Origin: Lacrimispora sphenoides
GTDB lineage: Bacteria; Bacillota; Clostridia; Lachnospirales; Lachnospiraceae
Length of the DNA: 64,000 bases
NCBI RefSeq assembly: GCF_900105215.1
Contig: NZ_FOIP01000001.1
Location: 1,696,001 to 1,760,000 of the forward strand
Reading direction: 5' to 3'
The notes under the pieces are model-generated. The model saw only the letters and a program-made list of their open reading frames with translations, had not been told where the DNA came from and searched no databases. Positions 35,206 through 44,338 of this stretch are shown one piece after another. The translations under genes were made by a program, and so were the position numbers. Position 1 is the first letter of the stretch. Every line of letters starts with the position of its first letter.

Positions 35206-35233
35206 TGAATAATTTACGATTGGGGGAACCTTT

Positions 35234-35818
35234 ATGCAGCTTTTAAAGGACAGAATACGGAAAGATGGAAAGATAAAGTCCGGTGATGTGCTGAAAGTAG
35301 ACAGTTTTTTAAATCATCAGATGGATATCAAGCTGTTCGTAGAAATTGGAAAGGAATTTAAGAGACGCTTTGCCGATTATGAAGTCAATAAAATTTTAAC
35401 CATTGAAGCTTCCGGCATTGGCATAGCCTGTATCGTGGCCCAGTACTTTGATGTACCGGTGGTATTTGCAAAGAAATCCAAGACTAAGAATATCGCAGGT
35501 GATGTATATACCACCCCGGTGGAATCCTTTACCCACGGTAGGACCTATGACATCATGGTTTCCAAGGAATTCTTGGGAGCCGATGACAAGGTACTGCTGA
35601 TTGATGATTTTTTAGCCAACGGAAAAGCCTTGGAAGGTCTGGCTGCTATCGTAAAGGATTCCGGTGCAAAGCTGGTTGGTGCAGGAATCGTGATTGAAAA
35701 GGGCTTCCAGCCCGGCGGAGATCGATTAAGAGCGGAAGGAATCCTGGTAGAGTCCCTGGCCATTGTGGAAAGCATGGATGAAACAACAGGGACCATATGC
35801 TTTCGGGGTGACCGATGA
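35234..35818 (+). CDS. xpt: Xanthine phosphoribosyltransferase
   Basis: A 194-residue purine salvage enzyme converting xanthine and PRPP to XMP. The PRPP motif VLLIDDFLANGKALEG and the N-terminal MQLLKDRIRKDGKIKSGDVLKVDSFLNHQMD-type segment are characteristic of Xpt. In many Firmicutes xpt follows a purine riboswitch, but here only 28 bp separate it from the lipoprotein gene and no aptamer fits. The HAD phosphatase start overlaps its stop by 4 bp. Confidence 0.95.
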   Translation: MQLLKDRIRKDGKIKSGDVLKVDSFLNHQMDIKLFVEIGKEFKRRFADYEVNKILTIEASGIGIACIVAQYFDVPVVFAKKSKTKNIAGDVYTTPVESFTHGRTYDIMVSKEFLGADDKVLLIDDFLANGKALEGLAAIVKDSGAKLVGAGIVIEKGFQPGGDRLRAEGILVESLAIVESMDETTGTICFRGDR

Positions 35819-36612
35819 GCGAGAAAAGAAAGGCCTTGTTTTTCGATATTGACGGCACGCTATTTTCCGAGGTAAACCGGAATGTGCCTGAGAGCGCAAA
35901 AGAGGCAATTGCACAGGCTCGAAAGAATGGTCATCTGGTATTCATCAATTCCGGACGTACCGATTGCCTGATCGGTTCCATCAAAGAGCTGATCCAGGTG
36001 GATGGCTACTGCTGTGGCTGCGGAACCCGTATTATAGCGGAAGACCAGGTTCTTTTTTCTGCGACAATCCCTCACGAGCGGGGAATTGAGCTCAAGAGCA
36101 TCATACAGGAATATGACCTGGATGGAGTTTTAGAAGGAACGGAAAGCTGTTATTTTAAAAAGGGAACCTCCCGCCTTCCACAGGTGGAGAGAATGAAGCA
36201 GATCGTAGAACGGGAAGGGAACTTATCGCCCTACGGTTGGGAAGAGGACTGCTACGACTTTGATAAGTTCTGTGTTTTTGCAGACGAAAAAAGTGATTTA
36301 AAGGGCTTTTCCCGGGCTCTGGGACTGGACTTTGAGATCATTGACCGGGGTAGTGGGTTTTATGAATGCGTTCCTTCTCAGTATTCCAAGGCAACAGCCA
36401 TTGAACTGGTTTTAAAGCACTATGGGATCGCTCTGGAAGATGCCTATGTATTTGGTGACAGTACCAATGACTTATCTATGTTTGAATATGCGAAGAACTG
36501 CATCCTTATGGGGCATCACAGCGTGGAGCTTGAGCCTTATGCAACCTTTTATACAAAAAATGTGGAAGACGATGGAGTGGCCTATGCGATGAAGAAGCTG
36601 GGACTGGCTTGA
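35815..36612 (+). CDS. Cof-type HAD-superfamily phosphatase
   Basis: A 265-residue hydrolase. Motif I FFDIDGTLF gives nucleophile D11 and acid/base D13; motif II is FINSGR, and motif IV FGDSTNDLSMFEYA. The cap is of the C2 Cof type. Such enzymes dephosphorylate sugar phosphates, nucleotides or pyridoxal phosphate; the xpt overlap suggests but does not prove a nucleotide substrate. It is the last gene before a bidirectional terminator. Confidence 0.9.
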   Translation: MSEKRKALFFDIDGTLFSEVNRNVPESAKEAIAQARKNGHLVFINSGRTDCLIGSIKELIQVDGYCCGCGTRIIAEDQVLFSATIPHERGIELKSIIQEYDLDGVLEGTESCYFKKGTSRLPQVERMKQIVEREGNLSPYGWEEDCYDFDKFCVFADEKSDLKGFSRALGLDFEIIDRGSGFYECVPSQYSKATAIELVLKHYGIALEDAYVFGDSTNDLSMFEYAKNCILMGHHSVELEPYATFYTKNVEDDGVAYAMKKLGLA

Positions 36613-36624
36613 TCGAATATAGAG

Positions 36625-36668
36625 AAAAAACAGATGGGAGCATCAGCCGATGCTTCCATCTGTTTTTT
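36625..36668. terminator. Bidirectional terminator
   Basis: AAAAAACAGATGG pairs with CCATCTGTTTTTT around an inner GCATC/GATGC stem. It serves the HAD gene on one strand and the FAD protein gene on the other. Confidence 0.92.
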
Positions 36669-36709
36669 ATATACTTACGTGGAATACTTATTTTTACTCT
36701 TTTTTACTC

Positions 36710-38119
36710 TTATTTCATAGCTGTAAGAATGCTTCTGGCTACGCTTAAGCCGTTGGCAGATGCCTGCTGAAGCCCTCTTGTTACAGATGCACCGTCGCCG
36801 ATGGCGCGCAGGCCCTCCACGCTGGTTTCAAAGTCTGTATTGACCACAACCTTATTGGAATAGAATTTTACTTCTACACCGTATAACAGAGTTTCTTCGC
36901 TGGCAATACCTGGAGTTACCTTGTCCAGGGCAAGAAGCATTTCTTTTATGTCAACCATAATGCGGTGAGGAAATACCAGGGATAAATCGCCGGGTACCGC
37001 ATCCTTTAAGGTGGGGATCAGATTGTTGCGGCATAAGCGCTCCTCTGTGGTGCGTCTGCCTCTTTGGAAATCGCCAAAGGTCTGCACCAGGATCTTGCCG
37101 TCACAGAGCATGTTGCTCAGCTGGGCGATCTGCTTGCCGTATTCAATGGGGGTCTTAAAGGGCTTAGTAAAGTTTTTGGATACCAGGATTGCAAAGTTGG
37201 TGTTGTTTGTCTTGTATTCCTGGGATTTGTAGGCATGACCGTTGACAACCGCCAGCCCGTTTTCATAGTATTCCGTGGCTACCTCGCCGGAAGGATTGGT
37301 ACAGAAGGTACGAACCTTGTCGTCAAAGGTAGGGGTATGGTAAACAAGCTTTGCTTCATAAAGGTTCTTGTTTAAGAATTCCATGACCTCGTCCCGGACC
37401 TCTACCCGGACTCCGATATCTACAGTTCCCACCTTGGTTTCAATTCCATGGTTTTCACAGATATGGCTGAACCAGTCAGAGCCTTCGCGGCCGATGGCGG
37501 ACACGATCTCCGGTGCATAGCAGATCTCTTCCTTATCTGTAATAACGCCTGTTGCTTTATTATTTTCGATGATAATATCCTTTACCATCGTGTTAAATGC
37601 CATTTCAACCCCCTGCTCCAATAAATGCTCCTGGAGGCGGGTGTAAATCTTATAGCCTTCTTCCGTACCCAAATGGCGGATGGGACATTCGATCAGCTTT
37701 AAGTTGGCTCCTATGGCTTTACGGCGGATTTCCTGAATCTCTTTTTGTTTGTCAACGCCGTAAACATTGGTGTCTGCGCCGAATTTTAAGTAAATGTTGT
37801 CTGATTCCTTAAGCAGCTCCACTGTTTTATCATATCCAAGTATTTCAGGGAGGTTTCCGCCAACATCAGGTGATAAGGATAATTTTCCATCGGAAAATGC
37901 TCCGGCTCCTGCAAAGCCTGTGGTGATGGAGCATGGCTTGCAGCCTACGCATGTTTTTGTTATCCGTTTGGGACAGGTCCGGTTTTCGATCCGGCGGCCC
38001 TTTTCGATCATAAGAATCTTAAGGTCCGGCTTTTTCTCGATCAGCTCATAGGCACAGAAAATACCTGAGGGGCCTGCACCAACGATGATGACGTCGTAAT
38101 TTTTTGAAACATCCTTCAT
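36710..38119 (-). CDS. FAD-dependent protein of COG2509 type (uncharacterised dehydrogenase)
   Basis: A 469-residue flavoprotein. The N-terminal FAD motif VGAGPSG lies near residues 14-20. A cysteine-rich stretch (CPKRITKTCVGCKPC) and GFAGAGAFSDGKLSLS follow, and the C-terminal FAD-binding GDGASVTRGLQQA. COG2509 proteins are widespread in anaerobes and their reaction is not known. The start 38119 is eight bases after AAGGAG; upstream GTG/ATG codons at 38128 and 38125 lie too close to it. It is a single gene, with an inverted repeat CAACTA/TAGTTG at 38154-38171 in its upstream region. Confidence 0.88.
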   Translation of the reverse strand: MKDVSKNYDVIIVGAGPSGIFCAYELIEKKPDLKILMIEKGRRIENRTCPKRITKTCVGCKPCSITTGFAGAGAFSDGKLSLSPDVGGNLPEILGYDKTVELLKESDNIYLKFGADTNVYGVDKQKEIQEIRRKAIGANLKLIECPIRHLGTEEGYKIYTRLQEHLLEQGVEMAFNTMVKDIIIENNKATGVITDKEEICYAPEIVSAIGREGSDWFSHICENHGIETKVGTVDIGVRVEVRDEVMEFLNKNLYEAKLVYHTPTFDDKVRTFCTNPSGEVATEYYENGLAVVNGHAYKSQEYKTNNTNFAILVSKNFTKPFKTPIEYGKQIAQLSNMLCDGKILVQTFGDFQRGRRTTEERLCRNNLIPTLKDAVPGDLSLVFPHRIMVDIKEMLLALDKVTPGIASEETLLYGVEVKFYSNKVVVNTDFETSVEGLRAIGDGASVTRGLQQASANGLSVARSILTAMK

Positions 38120-38276
38120 GAACATCACTCCTTTTCCTTCTAACCCTTATAGTCAACTATTATGGTAGTTGGTAGATACGATCAACCGATTATGAACTTA
38201 TATAAGCGCAACAGCTTTATTCTATCATAGTGGATACGGAAAACACAAGAGATATCCATTCTTCGGAAGAACTTTT

Positions 38277-38880
38277 TTATATGTATTTTTTAATCATCCG
38301 GTTGATCTTATTTTTCACCCCCATAAAATAGGCGTTTGATTTCGGATAGGAACGGAAGGTGATGGGTTCGGATAAATCTTCCTCCAAAAGCTCAATGACA
38401 GCCTCTTTTCCAATATACTGCTCTAACAGCTTTAGTGCCCTGTGATCCTGTATGGCTTCGTAAAGAACCATAAGGCGTATGGATTCCTCCGGAACACCGT
38501 CAGGCCCCGGATAAACAAGGAAGGCATCACCGGAAGGGAAACTCCCATCACAGTCTGTCACCTCATAAGGGTTTAAGTGGCGGAGGGAAAATGCGGAATT
38601 ATAGAAATTGAATCCCCAGTGAAGGATTCCCTCAATCCCATATTTATATACCTGAAGGCCGTAAACCCGGTTCCTTGCAGAGGGCATTGCCATGAAACGG
38701 TTGGCGACGTCCACGCACTGTGCGGTGCAGTAGTAGCTCCATAAATGGGGAATCTTATGGTCTAAGAACGGCTCTATGTGGTCATTGGCACAGGCCGGAC
38801 GTTCTATTATGCCGGATTCATAAAAGGAATAATCGGACAGAGCGCCTAAAAGGCGGCGCCTTCCTGGTGTTTTAAGCGGT
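38277..38880 (-). pseudogene. 5'-truncated remnant of a DUF4091-family gene
   Basis: An open frame runs from a stop near 38882 down to 38277 with no credible start. The translated part matches the C-terminal third of DUF4091 (glycosidase-like) proteins: IPHLWSYYCTAQC, YKYGIEGILHWGFNFYN, DGSFPSGDAFLVYPG and RLMVLYEAIQDHRALKLL. A GTG at 38714 could start a 145-codon piece but lacks a ribosome binding site and would omit homologous residues just upstream. The large N-terminal barrel domain is missing, so this is read as decay after a deletion. No mobile element lies beside it. Confidence 0.7.
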
Positions 38881-38965
38881 CATTCTTCTGATGCAAAATT
38901 ATCCTTATTATAACTGGATGTATTTTTCTTTACAACTGTTTAAAAATAAAAAGGCGGTGTTTGCC

Positions 38966-38994
38966 TTTACATCTTAAGAATGAACTGTTAAAAT
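38966..38994 (+). promoter_or_regulatory. Promoter of pth
   Basis: TTTACA at 38966-38971, 17-base spacer, TAAAAT at 38989-38994. The start near 39001 falls directly before a structured leader. Confidence 0.7.
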
Positions 38995-39004
38995 AAAAAA
39001 AGCA

Positions 39005-39052
39005 GCGTTAGACCCCCGGTTTTGGGAAATCTAGCGCTTTTCGGGCGTTAGA
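39005..39052 (+). promoter_or_regulatory. pth leader with mutually exclusive hairpins
   Basis: GCGTTAGA occurs at 39005-39012 and again at 39045-39052; the single complementary arm TCTAGCGC (39030-39037) lies between. It can pair with the first copy (17-nt loop, then TTTT) or the second (7-nt loop), each with one G-U pair. This is the geometry of an attenuator-like switch. The short T run makes termination uncertain. Confidence 0.5.
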
Positions 39053-39114
39053 AACCCCTAAAAAGTCATGAATCGGAACCGTAATTAATATAGACAATAA
39101 TAAGGAGAATCATC

Positions 39115-39681
39115 ATGTATATCATCGCAGGATTAGGAAACCCCACCAGGGAATATGAAAAAACCAGACACAATGTAGGGTTTGAGGCTGTGGACGTTCT
39201 GGCGGACAAACTGGATGCCAGGGTAACGGAAAAAAAGCACAAAGCATTTTATGGGACCGGAAGGATCGGATTGGAAAAGGTTATTTTATCAAAACCACAG
39301 ACCTTTATGAACCTAAGCGGAGAGAGCATCCGGGCTATGGCGGATTTTTATAAGGTGGAGCCAGACCACATCATTATCATCTGTGATGACATCAACTTAA
39401 CGGAAGGCCAGTTAAGAATCCGGTCAAAGGGAAGCGCCGGAGGCCATAACGGCTTAAAGAACATCATAAGCCATCTGGGAACTCAGGAATTTTTAAGGAT
39501 CCGGGTGGGAGTTGGTGAAAAGCCAAAGGAAATGGACCTGGCAGACTATGTTTTAGGCCGTTTCCCCAGAGAACAGGCAGCGATCATGGACCAGGCGTAC
39601 AAGGATGCAGCAGAAGCAGCTATTATGGTGGTTACAGAGGGAGCGGAAGCGGCGATGAACCATTTTAACAGGAAGAAGTAA
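39115..39681 (+). CDS. pth: Peptidyl-tRNA hydrolase
   Basis: A 188-residue essential recycling enzyme that releases peptides from dropped-off peptidyl-tRNA. The catalytic residues are visible as N9 and H19 (AGLGNPTREYEKTRHNVGF), with the D in IICDDINL and the binding loop KGSAGGHNGLK. Length is standard. ATG 39115 follows AAGGAGAA. The mfd gene starts 9 bp after the stop; pth-mfd adjacency is conserved across Firmicutes. Confidence 0.97.
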   Translation: MYIIAGLGNPTREYEKTRHNVGFEAVDVLADKLDARVTEKKHKAFYGTGRIGLEKVILSKPQTFMNLSGESIRAMADFYKVEPDHIIIICDDINLTEGQLRIRSKGSAGGHNGLKNIISHLGTQEFLRIRVGVGEKPKEMDLADYVLGRFPREQAAIMDQAYKDAAEAAIMVVTEGAEAAMNHFNRKK

Positions 39682-39690
39682 GGAGATTTC

Positions 39691-42600
39691 ATGAGTGATC
39701 TATTTGAAAAACCATTGAGGGAATTAAAGGATTTTGAGGACCTTTCCGGTGATCTGTTAAAAAGAGCCGGACCTGTCATGGCCAGCGGCTGTATGGATTC
39801 CCAAAAGGTTCATCTGATGTATGAATCGGCAAAACAGGAAGGCTTAAGGCTGGTAGTCACTTATGATGACACCAGAGCCAGGGAGATCTATGAGGACCTG
39901 CGCTTCTTTGATCCTGATGTTTGGCTGTATCCGGCCAGGGATCTTCTGTTTTTCAGCGCGGACATCCACGGAAACCTGCTGACCAAGCAGCGTATGACCG
40001 TGTTCCGTCATTTAATGGAGAAATCCTCTGGCTGGGTTGTCACGACCTTTGACGGGCTTATGGACCACCTCCTACCGCTTGAGTACCTTAAGAAACAGGT
40101 GCTGTCTGTGGAAGGCGGTCAAACCATTGACGTGGAAAAATGGAAAAAACGTCTTACAGAGCTGGGATATGAACGTATGGCCCAGGTAGATGGCATGGGG
40201 CAGTTCTCCATCAGGGGCGGGATCATTGACGTATTCCCTTTAACCGAAGAGCTTCCGGTGCGTATTGAGCTGTGGGATGATGAAGTTGACTCCATCAGAA
40301 CCTTTGATATTGAGAGCCAGAGATCCATTGAACAGTTAGAGAGCATACGGATCTATCCTGCCACGGAGATGGCTCTGACAGGGAGTCAGATCCAGGAGGG
40401 AATCGAAGTCCTGGAAAAGGAATTAAAAAAATACGAGAAGGATTTAAGGGCACAGTCAAAAATACAGGAGTCCGCCAGGATCCGTTCCATTGTATCCGAA
40501 TTTTTGGAAGGGCTTAAGGAAGGGTTCCGGCAGCATGGGCTGGACGGCTATATCCATTACTTCTGCCAGGAGAGCGTGTCTTTTCTGGAGTATTTCCGCG
40601 GGGAAAATTCGGTACTTTTTCTGGATGAGCCGGAACGGCTTAAGGAAAAAGGGGAAACCGTTGAAATGGAGTTCAGGGAAAGCATGATACACCGCCTGGA
40701 AAACGGTTACCTCCTTCCGGGACAGACCGGTCTTCTTTATACTGCAAAAGAGATGCTGGCCAGGGTCCAGACAAAGACAACGGTTTATTTGACCGGCTTA
40801 GAGCAGAAGCTTCCCGGTTTTACAGTAAAAAACCGCTATAGCTTCCAGGTGAAGAATGTAAATACCTATCAGAATGGGTTTGAGCTATTAATAAAGGATT
40901 TAACCAGATGGAAAAAGGAAGGATACCGGGTAATCCTTTTATCCGCTTCCAGGACCAGGGCCAGCCGTCTGGCAGGAGATCTAAGAGAGTATGATTTACG
41001 GGCCTACTGTCCTGATGATGGGGGAGAGGGTCAGGAGGTAAAGCCAGGGGAGATTCTGGTCACCTATGGAAACCTCCACCGGGGCTTTGAATATTCCATG
41101 ATAAAATTTATCGTCATAACGGAAGGCGATATGTTTGGTGTGGAAAAAAAGAAGCGGAAACGGAAAAAGACCTCCTATGAAGGAACCAAGATTCAAAACT
41201 TTTCCGATCTTTCCATCGGTGATTACGTAGTCCATGAGGAACATGGTCTTGGTATTTACCGGGGAATCGAAAAAATCGAGCAGGATGGAGTCATCAAGGA
41301 TTATTTAAAGGTAGAATATGCGGACAACGGGAACTTATATCTTCCTGCGACAAGGCTTGACGGAATCCAGAAGTATGCCGGAGCCGAGGCGAAAAAACCA
41401 AAACTGAACCGGCTGGGAGGGGACCAGTGGAACAAGACTAAGACCAGGGTAAAAGGCGCGGTAAAAGAGATTGCCAGGGAGCTGGTACAGCTCTATGCGA
41501 CCAGGCAGGAGACCCATGGATTTCAGTACGGAGAGGATACGGTCTGGCAGAATGAATTTGAAGAGATGTTTCCTTATGAGGAAACCGAGGATCAGTGGGA
41601 TGCCATAGAGGCGACCAAGACGGATATGGAAAGCAGGAAGATCATGGATCGTCTGATCTGCGGGGACGTTGGATACGGAAAGACGGAAATCGCCCTCAGG
41701 GCTGCATTCAAGGCGGCGCAGGACGGTAAACAGGTCGTCTACCTGGTTCCGACAACCATCCTTGCCCAGCAGCACTATAATACCTTTGCCCAGCGTATGA
41801 AAGATTTCCCTGTCCGGGTGGATTTAATGTCCCGTTTCCGGACTCCGGGGCAGATGAAAAAGACCCTGGAGGATTTAAAACGGGGACTGGTGGATATTGT
41901 GATCGGAACCCACAGGGTCTTGTCAAAGGATGTGCAGTTTAAGGATCTGGGCCTTCTTATTATTGATGAGGAACAGCGTTTCGGCGTGGCCCATAAAGAA
42001 AAGATCAAGCAGCTGAAAGAAAATGTTGATGTGCTGACTTTAACGGCCACTCCCATTCCAAGGACCCTGCACATGAGTCTGGTTGGTATCCGTGACATGA
42101 GCGTGCTGGAGGAACCTCCCGTAGACCGTATGCCAATTCAGACCTATGTCATGGAGCATAACGATGAAATGGTGCGGGAGGCCATTCACCGGGAGCTTTC
42201 CCGCGGAGGACAGGTTTATTATGTATACAACCGGGTAAGCAACATCGACGAGGTAGCAAACCACATTGCCAGTCTGGTTCCCGAGGCAGCGGTAACCTTT
42301 GCCCATGGGCAGATGCACGAGCATGAACTGGAGCGGATCATGTTTGATTTTGTTAATGGTGAAATCGATGTCCTGGTATGCACCACCATCATTGAGACCG
42401 GACTTGATATTGCCAATGCCAACACCATGATCATCCAGGATGCGGACCGCATGGGCCTTTCCCAGCTATATCAGCTTCGTGGGCGTGTAGGCCGTTCCAG
42501 CCGGACTTCCTATGCATTTCTAATGTATAAGCGGGATAAGCTGCTGAAGGAGGAGGCAGAAAAACGTCTGCAGGCCATCCGTGAATTTACAGAACTGGGT

Positions 42601-43239
42601 TCCGGGATCAAGATCGCCATGCGGGATCTAGAAATCCGGGGGGCAGGAAATGTTCTGGGAGCGGAACAGCACGGACACATGGAAGCAGTAGGATATGACC
42701 TTTACTGCAAGCTCTTAAATCAGGCGGTTTTAGAGCTTAAAGGACAGAGGAAGGAAGAAGAAAGCTATGAAACCGTGGTGGACTGTGACATAGATGCATA
42801 CATCCCCACTTCCTATATTAAGAACGAATATCAAAAACTTGATATCTATAAGCGGATCTCCAGCATTGAGAATGAAGAGGAATATATGGATATGCAGGAT
42901 GAGCTGATGGATCGTTTCGGTGACATTCCTAAACCGGTTGATAACCTGCTTAAGGTGGCTGGCTTAAAGGCTCTGGCCCACAGCGCCTATGTGACAGAGG
43001 TTAATATTAACCGCCAGGAGGTCCGCCTGACCATGTATAAGAATGCAAGGCTTAAGGTAGAGGGAATTCCGAAGATCATTGATCAGTACCGTGGCGATTT
43101 AAAGTTCCAGATGGGAGAAATACCAAGGCTTACGTATCTTGACAGAAAGAAAAATCAGTCCACCGATGCCATGATCAGCCAGGCTGAGGTGATATTAAAG
43201 CAAATGTTGGAATTGTCAGAAAAGAATGAAAAAATATGA
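39691..43239 (+). CDS. mfd: Transcription-repair coupling factor
   Basis: An 1182-residue DNA translocase that removes stalled RNA polymerase from lesions and recruits UvrA. The UvrB-like N-terminal domains include DGMGQFSIRGGIIDVFP-type motifs (~165-180). The RNA polymerase interaction domain (SIGDYVVHEEHGLGIYRGI) is near 507-525. The helicase part has Walker A GDVGYGKTE, box II DEEQRFG, TATPIPRTL and QLRGRVGRS. The C-terminal D7 domain is present. Length is full. RBS AAGGAG precedes the ATG. Confidence 0.97.
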   Translation: MSDLFEKPLRELKDFEDLSGDLLKRAGPVMASGCMDSQKVHLMYESAKQEGLRLVVTYDDTRAREIYEDLRFFDPDVWLYPARDLLFFSADIHGNLLTKQRMTVFRHLMEKSSGWVVTTFDGLMDHLLPLEYLKKQVLSVEGGQTIDVEKWKKRLTELGYERMAQVDGMGQFSIRGGIIDVFPLTEELPVRIELWDDEVDSIRTFDIESQRSIEQLESIRIYPATEMALTGSQIQEGIEVLEKELKKYEKDLRAQSKIQESARIRSIVSEFLEGLKEGFRQHGLDGYIHYFCQESVSFLEYFRGENSVLFLDEPERLKEKGETVEMEFRESMIHRLENGYLLPGQTGLLYTAKEMLARVQTKTTVYLTGLEQKLPGFTVKNRYSFQVKNVNTYQNGFELLIKDLTRWKKEGYRVILLSASRTRASRLAGDLREYDLRAYCPDDGGEGQEVKPGEILVTYGNLHRGFEYSMIKFIVITEGDMFGVEKKKRKRKKTSYEGTKIQNFSDLSIGDYVVHEEHGLGIYRGIEKIEQDGVIKDYLKVEYADNGNLYLPATRLDGIQKYAGAEAKKPKLNRLGGDQWNKTKTRVKGAVKEIARELVQLYATRQETHGFQYGEDTVWQNEFEEMFPYEETEDQWDAIEATKTDMESRKIMDRLICGDVGYGKTEIALRAAFKAAQDGKQVVYLVPTTILAQQHYNTFAQRMKDFPVRVDLMSRFRTPGQMKKTLEDLKRGLVDIVIGTHRVLSKDVQFKDLGLLIIDEEQRFGVAHKEKIKQLKENVDVLTLTATPIPRTLHMSLVGIRDMSVLEEPPVDRMPIQTYVMEHNDEMVREAIHRELSRGGQVYYVYNRVSNIDEVANHIASLVPEAAVTFAHGQMHEHELERIMFDFVNGEIDVLVCTTIIETGLDIANANTMIIQDADRMGLSQLYQLRGRVGRSSRTSYAFLMYKRDKLLKEEAEKRLQAIREFTELGSGIKIAMRDLEIRGAGNVLGAEQHGHMEAVGYDLYCKLLNQAVLELKGQRKEEESYETVVDCDIDAYIPTSYIKNEYQKLDIYKRISSIENEEEYMDMQDELMDRFGDIPKPVDNLLKVAGLKALAHSAYVTEVNINRQEVRLTMYKNARLKVEGIPKIIDQYRGDLKFQMGEIPRLTYLDRKKNQSTDAMISQAEVILKQMLELSEKNEKI

Positions 43240-43269
43240 AAATTGACTTCTAAAATACCGTTCATCTGG

Positions 43270-43297
43270 TTGATTTTTGTCTTATTTGTGATATAAT
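43270..43297 (+). promoter_or_regulatory. Promoter of the 61-codon gene
   Basis: TTGATT at 43270-43275, 16-base spacer, TATAAT at 43292-43297 with an upstream TGTGA. Confidence 0.7.
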
Positions 43298-43370
43298 AAT
43301 AGTAGAAGAAGGGCTTTTGTCCCAGATGCTTTCTTTGTTCCCATTAATGTTCCGGAGAAAGGTGGTAGCT

Positions 43371-43556
43371 ATGGACGTTTTAGGTATGTATCTTCTACAG
43401 AGAGTTTCAAATGAATTGACAATTCAAAAATATGGTTCTTTTGAAAACCATTTTGTAACCCCCGTTCCAGATAACGCAGCTGCAAAGGCAGCCCATGAGA
43501 GATATCTGTCATCCTCAAAGCAAGTGATACGCCGTGTCAGACAGGGTGACTTCTAA
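43371..43556 (+). CDS. Small uncharacterised protein (61 aa)
   Basis: ATG 43371 follows GAAAGGTGG with good spacing, behind a well-formed promoter and ahead of a strong terminator-like hairpin, so this is very probably a real gene. The product is soluble, basic at the C-terminus (KQVIRRVRQGDF), with a hydrophobic start (MDVLGMYLLQRVSNEL) that could be an amphipathic helix. No family is recognised. It sits between mfd and spoVT, where Bacillus has no such gene, and may have a sporulation or repair-linked role; that is only context. Confidence 0.7.
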   Translation: MDVLGMYLLQRVSNELTIQKYGSFENHFVTPVPDNAAAKAAHERYLSSSKQVIRRVRQGDF

Positions 43557-43603
43557 ACTGGGAAAACCCCGGCTTCTTCAAGCAATTTACTAAGTCTGAT
43601 TAA

Positions 43604-43647
43604 AAAATCAGGGTTCGACTTTTTTTTAACAAGTCGGCCCTGATTTT
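43604..43647 (+). terminator. Terminator before spoVT
   Basis: A long stem pairs AAAATCAGGG...CGACTT (43604-43622) with AAGTCG...CCCTGATTTT (43631-43647). T residues are in the loop and after the stem. Confidence 0.7.
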
Positions 43648-43652
43648 AAATT

Positions 43653-43681
43653 TTGGGAAAAATGGCAGACTTAAGTATAAT
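43653..43681 (+). promoter_or_regulatory. Promoter of spoVT
   Basis: TTGGGA (43653-43658), 17-base spacer, TATAAT (43676-43681): sigma-A-like, where Bacillus spoVT uses sigma-G. A 5-bp leader hairpin TTGCT/AGCAA follows at 43684-43698. Confidence 0.65.
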
Positions 43682-43746
43682 CTGTTGCTTTCGTAGCAAA
43701 ATAATATCAGTGATATAAAAACGCACAAGATGGAGGAATTTTAATT

Positions 43747-44295
43747 ATGAAAGCAACTGGTATTGTAAGACGAATTGACGACCTGGGACGTGTAGTTATA
43801 CCGAAAGAAATCAGAAGGACGCTCCGGTTACGTGAAGGGACTCCGCTTGAAATATTTACAGACAGGGAAGGAGAAATCATTTTAAAGAAATATTCTCCGA
43901 TGGTAGAACTTACTGCTTTTGCTTCCCAATATGCAGAAGCCATGGCTCAAACTACCGGACTTACCGTATGTATCAGCGACAGAGATCAGATCATTGCTGT
44001 GGCAGGAGGATCTAAGAAGGAACTTCTGCAGAAGACCATCAGCAAGCAATTGGAGAACCTTATCAATGAACGCACGGTCGTGGTGTCAGGAAAGGATGAC
44101 AAGAGCTTTATTCCTCTGTCAGGGGAAACTCTGGAAGGGATAACGGCTCAGGTGGTGGCTCCCATTATCTGTGAGGGCGATGCAATTGGGGCAGTAGCTT
44201 TATTGAGCAGAGAACCCAGAGCACGTTTTGGAGATATGGAAATAAAGCTGGCTACAACGGCCGCCGGATTTTTAGGCCGTCAAATGGAAGGCTAA
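43747..44295 (+). CDS. spoVT: Stage V sporulation protein T, forespore regulator
   Basis: A 182-residue transcription factor. The AbrB-type swapped-hairpin DNA-binding domain is at residues 1-50 (MKATGIVRRIDDLGRVVIPKEIRRTLRLREGTPLEIF) and a GAF domain at ~58-180. In Bacillus it tunes sigma-G genes in the forespore and affects germination. Position after mfd is conserved. The promoter here looks vegetative rather than forespore-type, which would mean earlier expression. Confidence 0.95.
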   Translation: MKATGIVRRIDDLGRVVIPKEIRRTLRLREGTPLEIFTDREGEIILKKYSPMVELTAFASQYAEAMAQTTGLTVCISDRDQIIAVAGGSKKELLQKTISKQLENLINERTVVVSGKDDKSFIPLSGETLEGITAQVVAPIICEGDAIGAVALLSREPRARFGDMEIKLATTAAGFLGRQMEG

Positions 44296-44338
44296 CCTTG
44301 CCGCAAACCAACATACATGAATCAGGAGGTGAATAGAA

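Noticed and set aside
35206..35233. Purine riboswitch before xpt
   Set aside because: The gap is 28 bp and the typical three-way junction sequences are absent.
38154..38171. CAACTA/TAGTTG inverted repeat upstream of the FAD protein gene
   Set aside because: Only six-base arms in AT-rich DNA, with no mapped promoter position to support an operator.
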